Origin: Rozella allomycis CSF55 | Lineage: Eukaryota > Rozellomycota | Length of the DNA: 64,000 bases | Assembly: GCA_000442015.1 (NCBI GenBank) | Contig: KE560971.1 | Span: 37,425 to 101,424, forward strand | Direction: 5' to 3' | Shown here: piece after piece, positions 25,001 to 35,841 of the stretch | How the letters are laid out: each line of letters opens with the position of its first letter | Numbering within the stretch: position 1 is the first letter of the stretch | Translations under genes and position numbers: made by a program | The notes under the pieces: generated by a model | Databases searched by the model: none | What the model saw: the letters and a program-made list of their open reading frames with translations, nothing else | Told to the model about the DNA's origin: nothing

Positions 25001-25084
25001 TTGTCTATCAAATGAATCTACAAGGGCCTTCTGAACCTTAATTAAGTGATCTTGCAAGGGATCTCTTTCGGTTGTATCTGTCAT
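22018..25084 (-). CDS. CCDC40-like axonemal coiled-coil protein
   Basis: A multi-exon protein of about 900 residues that is almost entirely coiled coil. The N-terminus (LQDHLIKVQKALVDSFDRQY ... KKELGIALYKTKSQLESMQ) and the block VVKQWEEGLLAMRNRD resemble conserved parts of CCDC40/FAP172. With CCDC39, CCDC40 forms the 96-nm ruler of motile axonemes. Introns include typical 26-nt ones, for example one near 24190-24215 that joins NTQK to SEINENR, and a longer one of about 59 nt near 24320-24378. A 31-nt intron near 22065-22110 would extend the C-terminus to a stop at 22018. Coiled coils align promiscuously, so CCDC40 is a considered guess. GAS8 in the same window supports a flagellar role. Confidence 0.62.
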
Positions 25085-25186
25085 TCAATATTTGGTATCC
25101 AGGAAACAAATAAAAAACTTCTATTTCATGACAAAAAGTGAATTAATTTGAATTTCCATAAAAGGTAAATAATAAAGAATTTCGAA

Positions 25187-28024
25187 ATGCTTCTAACGGG
25201 ATTAAACAAGAGGTGCATTCACACAACCATTCCAAATTTCAAAGGTTTATTTTCAAGAATAAGAAAAGCTGCTACGATATCAGAATCAGAGGTGGAAGAC
25301 GTTCCTGCAGAACCATCCACTGGACTTTCTCGTCTCACTATTCCTCAATTACTTCCAGAATTAATATCGATTCCAGTGACGAAAAGGCCTTTATTTCCTA
25401 GCTTTTATAAATCATTTTCCGTCAAGGATCAAAATGTTGCCGACGCAATTCAAAAAACTATTCAAAAGGGACAGCCATATATTGGTTTATTTTTAAGAAA
25501 AACAGGTAAATGAATAATTTAAACAGTGTTTAAAGATGAAAATGCCAAAATGGAAGAAGTCCTTAGGACAAGAGAGAATGTAGAAGAAAACAGCGCCTTA
25601 AAAAGTATGTTAACAATGTTTTTTTAAAACAAGGTGAAACTATAAAAACAATAAATGAAGTTTACAGATTTGGTGTGCTGGCGCAAGTTGTAAATGTTGC
25701 CAAGACAGAGGATGCAACAGGTTTACATACTATTATATATCCACGAAGAAGAATAAGATTGTGTGATTTAACAACTCCAGTAGATGCATTGGTATCAAAA
25801 GCGCGCGTAGAAACATTGAAAGATGAAAAATTCGACAAGGAAAATGGAGTTGTAAAAGCCTTGACAAATGAGATATATTCTGGCCTTTCTGAAATTGCTC
25901 GAATGAATGGTTTTTTTCGAGAGCATATTGCGAATTTACAATTGACTGCCAATGTCTTTGACAATCCTGCCCAACTTGCTGATTTCGTAGCTGTCCTTGT
26001 TTCTGCGGAGCCAGAAGAATTACAAGAAGTTCTCGAGTCTTTAGTTATTGAAGAACGATTAAGAAAAGCATTGGTTCTGTTAAAGAAAGAGCTTGTTAAT
26101 GCCAGACTTCAAAACAGTATCTCCAAGGATATTGAGCAACGAATTAACCAAAGACAGAGGGAATATTATCTGATGGAGCAAATGAAAAGTATTAAAAAGG
26201 AATTGGGATTAGAAAGTGACGGAAAAGAGAAAGTGATTGAAAATTTCAAGGAAAAGGCGAAAGAACTTAAGATGCCTGAACAAGCTGCCAAAGTGTTCAA
26301 TGAAGTAAAAAACTATTACAAGATTTAAAAAAGGAAATTTCAAAATTGAATGTTTTGGAGCCTTCAGGGGCAGAATTTAACATTACCAGGAGTTACATAG
26401 AATGGCTCGTTTCACTTCCATGGGGAAAGCAAAAAGAAGAAATATTGAATGTTGCTAAAGCTGGAGTTATCTTGGATGAAGATCATTATGGTTTGAAGGA
26501 TGTGAAGAAGAGGATTTTGGAGTTTGTTGCGGTAGGCAGGTTGAACCAGGGTGTTCAAGGGAAAATCATCTGCCTTGTCGGTCCACCTGGTAAGCCTAAA
26601 GAATAGTTAAGATAGGTGTTGGAAAAACATCTATAGGAAGAAGTATTGCAAGAGCATTGAATAGAGACTTTTTCCGTTTCTCAGTTGGCGGGCTTTCTGA
26701 TGTGGCAGAGTTAAAGGGGCATAGAAGAACTTACGTTGGAGCGATGGTAAAACATTTAAAGCTTAATGAAATCAGCCTGGGAAATTAATCCAAGCTCTGA
26801 AAAGAGTTCAAAGTGAAAACCCATTGATATTAATAGACGAGGGTAAATTATTGCATTTCTAGTTTAATAAAGTTGATAAATTGGGTAAAGGACATCAAGG
26901 AGACCCCGCGAGTGCATTGCTGGAAGTTTTAGATCCAGAACAGAACAATTCATTTGTTGATCATTATTTGGATGTTCCAGTTGATCTTTCAAAGGTCCTA
27001 TTTGTGTTGACTGCAAATGATCAATCTTTAATTCCTGAACCCTTGCAAGACAGAATGGAAATTATAAATCTTTCTGGCTACGTTCAAGAAGAAAAAGTTG
27101 AGATTGCAAAACAATATTTAATTCCAAAGGCTTTGAAAGAATCTGGTCTGTCAAAAGATGAAATTGAATTTTCTGATTCTGCATTAAATGATCTCATTCG
27201 TTGGTATTGCAGAGAGAATGGCGTTCGCTCGTTGAAGAAAAAGATCGAACAAATATTTAGAAGGGCCGCTTTAAAGAAAGTTGAAAATTCAGAAAAGATC
27301 GAAAATGAAAAGTCTGAATTATTAGATGAAAATGTTAAAACTGAAATCGTACCTGAAAACTTGAAAGATTTCATCGGACAACCAATTTATACATCTGATA
27401 GACTGTATGAAACAACTCCGCCTGGCATTGTAATGGGCTTGGCTTGGACTTCAAACGTAATTTTTAACGGTCATTTTGATTTTAGGGTGGTGCTGCATTT
27501 TTTGTTGAAACTTTAATAGATCCATCTGATAAGCCACAGATCCAAACTACTGGACAGCTTGGTAAAGTTATGGAAGAATCAGTTGAAATCGCATATTCAT
27601 TCGCTAAATCATTTATTGCATCAAGATTTCCCGAAAACGATTTTTTTAAAAAACACGCTATTCATTTGCATGTTCCCGAGGGAGCCATGCCAAAAGATGG
27701 TACCCATATAATTTATTCTTTTAAAAAGGCCCATCCGCTGGCATTACAATGACATCTGCTCTAGTATCCCTCGCCTTAAATCAATCCATAAATCAAGGCA
27801 TTGCAATGACTGGTGAAATTACTTTAACCGGAAAGGTTCTTGCCATTGGAGGATTGAAAGAAAAAACAATCGCTGCTAAAAGGGCTGGTGCAAATACCAT
27901 CATTTGTCCAAAGGCAAACTTGAATGCATGGAGTGAACTTCCCGATTACATTAAAAAAGATGTTAATATTCATTTTGTAGACCATTTCAGTCAAGTCTAT
28001 GACATTATTTTCAACAAGAGTTAA
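25187..28024 (+). CDS. PIM1: Mitochondrial Lon protease (PIM1-like), one apparent frameshift
   Basis: This is an ATP-dependent serine protease that degrades damaged matrix proteins. The N-terminus ([20 protein letters not shown]) looks like a mitochondrial presequence. The Lon substrate-binding domain, coiled region ([25 protein letters not shown]), AAA+ domain ([18 protein letters not shown], Walker A split by a 26-nt intron; [18 protein letters not shown]) and peptidase domain ([12 protein letters not shown], catalytic Ser; [13 protein letters not shown], catalytic Lys) follow in order. Near 26311 the frame shifts by one base in an A run. One more A gives [20 protein letters not shown], the expected helix, so a homopolymer error is likely. 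It is divergent from the coiled-coil gene, with starts 102 bp apart. Confidence 0.95.
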
Positions 28025-28191
28025 ACAATAAAATCATAATTTACTTTTAATTTTCTTCTTAAAATTAATCATTAATCCCTCAAGGCCCTTATTATCATTA
28101 ACAATTTAATTTTGCATTTTCTATTTAATCTTGTTGGAAACCAAAATTTCGACCTAGTTTCCAAATTCACGTGCCCTTGTCGATACACCAA

Positions 28192-28915
28192 ATGTTTTCG
28201 CTCCTCCAAAACAATTCCACATCCAATGAAAATGCAAATGACGGCGCCAAATTACGTCAACGTCATACCAAGAAAACAAATTTCATTTCCTATACCTTTG
28301 CAGTCTTTGCCTCTATTGTCCAAAGCGTCCAGGGCCAAATAGTCGCCCAAACAACTTATTCCGTTCGTATTCTTGCAGCAGTATTGTTATTACCATGGGT
28401 AATTTCTGTAAAGCGGTTTTACTAGTTGATTATACCTGCCCTTTTGACGGTATGGTTTGTGGTACTGCCAATGGTCTGGTGCTCATTGTTTTTATATGCT
28501 GCAGTATATGACGGTTCAACTACTGTTGATCACTTGCAAGAAGCCTTTGCTGATGTGTACGGAGTTAAAATTCCAGTAATGTTGATATGTGTAGCTAAGA
28601 TAGGCCACTGTGATTGTATATGCGAAAAAGTTTGCTGCATATTATGATAAGACTGCTGGATGGTTTTTATTTAGCATTGTATCTGTAAGCATAGATTTAC
28701 CAGTGTTATAGGCTGCCCAAAGATTGAACAAGGCTAGTGGCGGCATTAGCTCCAAGGCCCTCACCATTACCTATGCATTCTATGTTGCCGCTTTTACCCA
28801 TGCATTATCCATTATTGAAAATGTGTTTGGAAAGAATTCAAAAGTAGCCTCAGCTGTCAGCAGCCGTGCCCCTTCACCAGCCCGTAATGATACTCCTGTT
28901 CAAAAAAAGCAATAA
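28192..28915 (+). CDS. Multi-span membrane protein, unknown function
   Basis: Four exons joined by introns of 27, 28 and 33 nt (28399-28425, 28577-28604 and about 28682-28714) give a protein of roughly 210 residues. A polar N-terminus is followed by hydrophobic segments around SVRILAAVLLLPW, IIPALLTVWFVVLPMVWCSLFLY, GWFLFSI and ITYAFYVAAFTHALSII. The C-terminal tail is Ser/Lys-rich and polar (SRAPSPARNDTPVQKKQ). It is probably an ER or Golgi membrane protein; I do not recognise the family. Confidence 0.65.
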
Positions 28916-28988
28916 ACCAACTTGAAATATATTTCTTTTTTTACAAAGACAATCAATTTTTTAATAAGATACAATTTATTACTACAAA

Positions 28989-30335
28989 TTATCTTCTTCT
29001 TGACTGAAACACTTGTCTGGGTGACGCTGAATTGATTTCTTCGAGCATTCTCAATTTATTTTTTAAAATTTCATTTTCCTGTGAAATTGAATGGAATGCA
29101 GATGTCATTAAATTATTGTGCAAATCCATAGTTGACGAAAATGTTTGGATTTGAGCGTCGACGACTGTTGGGCGACTTTGAGTGGGTTGATCAATCATAT
29201 CAGTTTGAATTTCTTTATCATCAAATTCTTTAACAGTCAATTCTTTAACAGCCAATTCTTTAACAGCAAATTCTTTAACAGCCAATTCTTTATCAGCCAA
29301 TTCTTTAACAGCAAATTCTTTATCATAGATTTGTTTATCATTAAATTCTTTATCATTAAANCCCGCAACGTATGCAACTCTTTGAGCAAGGAATCCAGCT
29401 CTGCATTACTTACACGAGATGTGTTGTTTCTTGGAGTATTATTCTTTTTCGGCGNCATTAAATTCTTTATCATTAAAATGTTTGCTCACATCAGAAATTT
29501 CAATCCTATCAAAATCCCTGTTCAATAGTGGCGAATGGCATCCCGACGACATGAATTCCTGCATATCAATATCCGACAAGCAACCGCTGTCCGACCTTTT
29601 TTCCACAATCCCATTACGGTTTGACACAACCTCCAACTGACTTTCATCCAATCCAACAAATTCACCCCTCTTGTGTACAATCTCCCGCAACGTATGCAAC
29701 TCTTTGAGCAAGGAATCCAGCTCTGCATTACTTACACGAGATGTGTTGTTTCTTGGAGTATTATTTTTTGGCGATCTTTTGTGAGATACTCTTCTGACTA
29801 TTCTCCTTTCTGATGCCCTTTGTCGGGTTGAATTGTCCTTTTCGGGAGAGTAATGGTCCATTTCTCTTCGGACTCTTTTTGGGGTGTGTACATTTGAATC
29901 GTTTCTGGGATAATGTGATCCAGAACTGGAAGGGCCTGGATTAGTTGATGTAAATCTTTTGGGGGGCTCTTTATTATTGGTCTTTTGGTCTGATTCTTTT
30001 TTGGAATTAAATGAGGAACTTTTATCATTATTATTGTTGGCGGAGGGATTATTTTTATCTGTTTTGTAACTCTGACTGTCATTTTTGACGTTTAAATTTC
30101 TGCTTTTAGGGGTACCAATATTAAGGTTTTTATCTGGCACTTTAACTGGATCTTTCTTGAGTTGATCCCTTTTAACTTGATCCCTATTGATTTGATTATG
30201 TTCCCTATTAACTGGATCTTTCTTGACTTGACCAACTTGCTCCTTTTTGACTGTATTTTTCCTCGACTTATTTTTCTTATCTTCGTCTGAAACCAAGTCA
30301 ATGATATTAACAGGAAGGATACTTTTTCTTTTCAT
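28989..30335 (-). CDS. Basic, disordered protein with N-terminal SUMO-interaction-like motif and KEF/KEL repeats
   Basis: Start ATG 30335. Residues 9-19 (VNIIDLVSDED) fit the SUMO-interacting consensus: hydrophobic core followed by acidic residues. A long Lys/Asn/Ser-rich disordered region with KKDPVN/KRDQ-type repeats and TP/SP sites follows, then a short coiled coil (AELDSLLKELHTLREIVHKRGE). Near 29220-29350 comes an array of five-residue units (DKEFN, VKELA, ADKEL). The C-terminus ends in another coiled segment (SQENEILKNKLRMLEE). The two Ns at 29361 and 29455 enclose a 93-bp copy of 29684-29773. Removing it, and the short overlap after it, reads the gene straight through. Probably a nuclear protein; family unknown. 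Confidence 0.6.
29362..29454. repeat. Misplaced 93-bp contig duplicating 29684-29773
   Basis: The segment between the Ns at 29361 and 29455 is almost identical to 29684-29773, inside the same gene and orientation. The sequence on its two outer sides overlaps itself (tcattaaattctttatcatta). This is a tiny contig wrongly filled into a join; it creates a false repeat of the coiled-coil codons and a false break in the gene. Confidence 0.85.
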
Positions 30336-30793
30336 GAATTTTGAAAAAATGCAGCCACCATCAATGAAAATGGAAGGTTAATAATTAATCATTGCATCTT
30401 TGATAAAATATAAATTAATGCAAAAAGACATGAAATGAATGTGAAATCAGATATGAGATGAAGAAGTCTATAAATTACCCATGAGATCGAAATGATTAAA
30501 AGACAAGGGAATCAAAAAGATAAAGAAAAGTTGGAATGAAATTNTCAAAAAGAAGAATAAAAGTTGGAATGAAATTCACTCTTTGTTGCTTTGAATCTTT
30601 AAAAGTAGATTTGGGAGTGTCAAAAGGGTGAGACATAAAAGATGAAACTCCACACTTGATGTCTTGCAACGATAGACTTGAGTACTAAATCACTTCACGA
30701 CAAACAACTAAAAATCTTAAGAAAACTATTGTTAGTTTTAACATTTAAAGACAATATTATCTAAAACTCAAAACTAAAGAAAAGAAAAACTAT
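30336..30793. other. Intergenic with contig join at 30544
   Basis: AT-rich spacer between the SUMO-motif gene start and the alpha-COP stop, both on the minus strand. The N at 30544 is flanked by the same 17-bp sequence (aaagttggaatgaaatt) on both sides, again suggesting an unmerged overlap. No gene or RNA is recognised. It should hold the promoter of the SUMO-motif gene. Confidence 0.5.
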
Positions 30794-33700
30794 TTTATTC
30801 AAGAACTAGACCAGACCCTTTATTTCCAAGACCACCAATCTAAAGTTAAGAAAGAATGTATAAATTACTTGACAGATTGAACAGAGATTATCATTGTAGC
30901 AAGGATTAGCTTTTGCTAAACAATAGGGACAAGTGATGAAATCAGAGATTAATTTGAAAGAGATTGAACAGATTGATAAAGATTGATCAAAGTCAATTTG
31001 AATAGCGTTTTCATTCTTCTTGTCGCAAACAGATAAAACTTTTTTAGCTTGAAGAATAATTTGATCGTTTCCATTAGCAAGAGAAATTAACTTTTTAGCA
31101 AATAAAGAAGCGTAGATGAAATTGTTTGATTTGAAATGAGAAACCATTGCAGAACGACAACTCAATAGTAAATGAGAAGGATTTAAATTGCATAAAGTAA
31201 AATAGGAAGATAATTCTAAATTTTCTTTTAAATCAGAAATAGATTTTCTTTTAACTTCCATTGATAACCCTAAAATGTATTCTCTGCATTCATTTATTAA
31301 ATTTTTCAATTCAGAATTATTTTTAGATAAAAGTGGAATCAAATTTAAAATTTTTCTAAAAATAAAAATAGATTCTGGAAATTTCCCAATTGTAGTTAAA
31401 TTCAAAGCTTCATTTTTCATTTCAATTAATTTATTAAATTCATATGGACTTGAAATCTTTTCACCTTGTTTTATTCTTGGTGGAAACAAAGATTTGTTAA
31501 TGTTTATTGCTCCTATTTGTTCTCTTAACAATTTCATTGCTCTATCATAATCCCCTAACAAAATTGAATGAATTGGAACTAAACTTTTCTCTTCTTTTGC
31601 TTCTCTTAAATCTTCTTCCAAGTCAACATTTCCCCATCCATCCATTGCATCATGAAATTCATCCAGAGTATTATCAGCTTTATATTCAGTGTGACTCTCA
31701 TTATCATATCTTTCAACTTTTGCTTCATTTCTTTCACTATCATTTCTTTCACTATCATTTTCAGAAAATAATTCACTTTGAGGCTTCATTGGCCAATCTC
31801 TAGAATTAATAAACGTTGGAATTGGTGGAACAATTAATTGATCTTTAACTTTAATTGACTTTTCCTTTTCTTGATTAATTTCAATTTCAATTCCATAATT
31901 CTTTGCCATTAAACAAGCTAATGCATTTTGATTATTTCTTTTCAATATTTCAATTTGATCCAAAATATTTCCTCTTAAAAGAGCATTTTGATAAGATAAA
32001 CTTTCATCAAAATTTAAAACATTTTTCATCTTTTTCAACTTTTCTAAATTTCCAGAAATTGAATAAAAGAAATTCAATTTTTCAAAATTTTTAATTTTTT
32101 GTAAACAAATTTCATAAATATTCACATTCCCTTGCTTTAACGCTTCTTGACTCAATTTATGCCAAAATTCTTCTTTATTAATAATCTCAGCTGCTTCAAA
32201 TGACACTTGCAAGTTCCCACTCTCAATCCCCAACTCAAATCTAGATTTTGGTTCTTTAACAAACATCAATGCAATCTCTGGATACCCTTGCTTCCACAAA
32301 TATGAAATAACACTCTGGCCAATCAATCTCCCACTATTAATCATCTCCATCATCTTTTCATATTTATTCTCTTGCAACGCCAACTTAAATTCACACTCAG
32401 TCAAATCAACCTTCATCATCTTCATCTCCCCCTTTCTATCCAAACAATAAACTTCATCTCCATTCAAATACCCCAAATACATTCTACTCTCTATAGTCTT
32501 TATTATCCCTTCTAATAACATCATTCATTCTTTACCATTGTCTTCATAAATAGTCGCATACTTCAAATGTGTCAACGTTGAATACAAAAATAAATTATTT
32601 CCCCTCCATATTCCACTCTTCAACTTTGAATGTTCTTGAAAACTACACACTTTCTTCAAATCTTTATCAAATATATTCAAATCTATTTTAATCAAATAAA
32701 TTTCTTACAATCTTTTGTTAACACAGCCACTTTAGATCCATCACGTGACCATATCACATGTTTAACGCCACTTATTTCATTCTCTCCAACAACATTTTCA
32801 TTGGTTAAATCAATCAATTTAATCATCTTATTAAATATAACAACAACTTGATTAGTCGCTGCTGATGCCAAATCTTTTATTTCGTTATCCATTTCAATTG
32901 TTTTAATAATTTCATTTCTAACATTTCTCACAATCAATTTATTTCCTTCAAAATAACAAAATTTATTTTTAGAAACAAAAACACCTGAATTGCCTTGAAT
33001 GTTTTTAACTTCACTAGATCCCAACCCTTCTCTATAATTCTCTTCCAATTGAACATAATCTATATTCCCTTGCGTTGAAATTAATATAGTCTTTTCATAT
33101 CCATTATACGATATCTTTCTAGGCTGATTGTTTATCTTCCCTGTTTCCCTTATAGTTCCAACTACCACATCATTTCCATTATCAACATTTATCATCCTTA
33201 TAAACTTGTCCTTTACATAAATCATCTTGTTATCTTCAAACACAACAGCTGGTCTTTCTCTTTCAATCTTAAATGACATCATTCCTCCATCATGTCCAGC
33301 TACAAACATATTCAAACTTGGATGAACACTCAACACCCAGAATCTAAAATTCTCCATTGAACACGTTGCCACACAACTCCTCTTATTCATATCCCACACT
33401 CTTATGCTCTTATCTTCTCCATTGCTTAAAATATACTCTGCCCTAGGGTGAAATATCGCACATGACACATTGTTAGTATGTCCCCTAAATGAATCTACTT
33501 CCCACGCCTTTGTTTCTAATATTCAATATTTTCACACTCTTACCGCTATATCTCCACAATCTCACTGTTCTATCATCACTCGCAGTTACTATCATTGGCA
33601 AAGTAGCATGGAACTCGGCCCAATTAACCCCTCTATCATGGCCCTCCAACACAAACTTTACACTTGTATCCATCGATCCAAACAACTCCTACTTTACAAT

Positions 33701-34353
33701 CACTATTCATCTCTACTGGCTGTTGAAATCTACGCTCTTCCATTGTTCTGGGTGCTGGCTTTGTATTCTTATTCTTCAATCCATTAATATCCCACACCCT
33801 CACAGTTTGATCCAAAGACGCTGACACAACCAATGCCTCCGTTGGATGAAACTGTGCACACATCACATAATGGCTATGTCCCGCCAACACACTAATACAC
33901 GATCTCGATTGCCAGTTCCATATTCTTATAGTCTGGTCATCACTCGCACTCACTATCCACGGATGCTCATTATGGAAAAACACACTTCTTATATAATCCA
34001 AATGTCCATTCAATGTAAACAAACATCTTCTCTGCTTATAATTCCAAACCTTTCCTCTTCTTCGCATTCTATTACCTTGATCTTAAAATCATCGCCACCA
34101 GATACAAAGAGCGGCTGGCTCGAATGGAAACTCACTCCTCTAACAGGCCCTTTTTTATTTCATTTCATGCACACATACCTTGGTGCTCCTCAAACTTGTC
34201 TACAAGCGTTCGGCTACGGTAATCCCATAGCTGAATCGTCCCGTTATGAAGAGATGCTAATATCCATGGTCTTTGCGGGTGAAAGGAAACTCCCTTCACT
34301 CGGCTACTCTTGGTATCAAATCTTTGCAAAAGCGTTGCACTAGAGGTCGTCAT
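30794..34353 (-). CDS. COPA: Coatomer subunit alpha (alpha-COP)
   Basis: Alpha-COP is a COPI coat subunit for Golgi-to-ER retrograde transport. The N-terminal WD40 propeller matches the family closely: [54 protein letters not shown] and [20 protein letters not shown]. The helical middle domain and C-terminal domain end in the zinc-like CPYC/CSIC motif ([14 protein letters not shown] ... LCSICQ), with stop at 30794 after a 29-nt intron. Other introns are 24-29 nt, for example two at about 32522-32545 and 32679-32704. The first propeller recognises KKXX cargo tails in known homologues. Confidence 0.95.
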
Positions 34354-34646
34354 GATTGAACCAGGGTCGTTTCCGAAAATTACCTTTATCGCAATAATAG
34401 TACCCAGTGTAAAATTATTATATTATGAACTCCATTACGTTAATATTTCGCATCAGTATACTATTAGTATACAAAATTGGATAAATTCTCACGAGTGATT
34501 AGTGGATTTCTCATTGATTAAGTATTCAAACTAATGCTCATCAATGACCAAATTTACATCTAAATAGATATTAAAAAATTAAAATATATTTTATCACTTC
34601 TAGTTTGATTTATTCTTAATTTATGTCCACAGACTTACCGCCAACC

Positions 34647-35575
34647 CTATTTTTTGGGTTTGCTTTTAACTTTCTTTTTATTGGCCTTTTCTTTTCCTAA
34701 AGCTAAACATTTTTGATAGCCTCTAGGTTTCATTCTTGAAGGAGTTTCGTTGCTGCAGTTAGCACTCATCTGTCCAATTCGTACTTCATGGCACTTATCG
34801 ATGTAATTGTAATATGCTAAACACCTACCGTCTTTTTTGTGTACATCACCCAAAGACGCAGAGCACTGACCCTTTGTACTTACTTTGGAGTCATCGCGAA
34901 TCGCAAAGTCATGGCAGGAAACCCAACTAGGAAGAGCAGATTTAACATCTCCATAGTATATCCCCATACCATAGGCAATCCATTGCNTCTACCGTCGTTT
35001 TTGTGTACATCACCCAAAGAAGCAGAGCACTGACCCTTTGTACTTACTTTGGCGCCATCGCGAATCACAAAGTCATGGCAGGAAACCCAACTAGGAAGAG
35101 CAGATTTGACATCTCCATAGTATATCCCCATGCCATAGGCAATCCATTGCAGCGTATAATTACCATTCGGAAGGTTTCGTGGAATGGTCAATTTTGAGTG
35201 GCATCTTGTTTTCCACTCTTCTGTTCCGTCGTCAGAAAACTTGTTACTTGGATCTCTTCCACCACAGTCTGATTCGTAACATGCATATTTGACTATATTG
35301 GCTGGATCATTAAACGCTTTTTGAGACTTTGATTGGTCTCGTGGCACAATGGACACGCGGATAAATCCACCTGCATGATTATTCCTAGCCCATTCTAAGG
35401 GAATAACTTGACCTCTTTTGTAAGTGCCAGATGATTTGGGAGTAGCGGTTCCACATGGACCGTCACCTGATAATGTTACCGCCGTTCTAAGCGGTAGTCT
35501 AGGAAGCGGCTTTAATAATTGTGTATGGCTAACAACGTAAGGTAGAATGAAACAGAGAGTAAGCAGAAAAAACAT
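34647..35575 (-). CDS. Secreted LPMO-like copper protein (mature N-terminal His)
   Basis: The signal peptide MFFLLTLCFILPYVVS is predicted to be cleaved just before His17, giving a mature protein starting H-T-Q-L-L. An N-terminal histidine is the hallmark of lytic polysaccharide monooxygenases, which chelate copper in a histidine brace. A second candidate ligand is His67 in NNHAGGFIRVS. The pattern H...P.PR...GPCG plus several cysteines resembles LPMO and LPMO-like secreted families; the exact AA family is not clear. The C-terminus is a Lys-rich tail (KANKKKVKSKPKK). The N at 34987 with duplicated flanks breaks the frame artificially. Chitin or another polysaccharide is the expected substrate, by inference. 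Confidence 0.65.
34825..35150. repeat. 162-bp duplication across N at 34987
   Basis: 34825-34986 and 34989-35150 are the same length and about 95% identical, meeting at the single N. Both encode the same part of the LPMO-like protein. Several of the differences change amino acids (for example Ala/Val and Asp/Ala in the IRDD/IRDG stretch), so the copies may be two alleles or two paralogues collapsed together. The arrangement is best explained by contig overlap. Confidence 0.8.
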
Positions 35576-35841
35576 TTGTTACGCGGGGTACCCCTAATTC
35601 ATTAACAGGAATAGACTCAATTTCAAAGTTCAAGATATTCTTTTTACATTATACATTCATTATTAAAGAAAGAGTAAACAATCGTAAATAGTGGTTTATT
35701 CGTAAATATCACTTAATTTCAAACTAGCCATTCTACAGATAAAGATTTCATAAAGTCNTACATTATACATTTAGGCACATAATTAAAGAAAGAGTAACAA
35801 TCGTAAATAGTGGTTTATTCGTAAATAGTCATCACTTAATT
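35576..35841. repeat. Intergenic with duplicated end of the next gene across N at 35758
   Basis: 35645-35757 is repeated, with small indels, at 35759-35880. The second copy overlaps the 3' end of the sphingomyelin-synthase-like gene (stop 35842). The first copy is therefore a spurious extra 3' end. No separate gene is present in this spacer. Confidence 0.75.

Noticed and set aside
29220..29350. Non-coding minisatellite or CRISPR-like array
   Set aside because: The 15-bp units are in frame with a gene on the minus strand, have no spacers, and the genome is eukaryotic.
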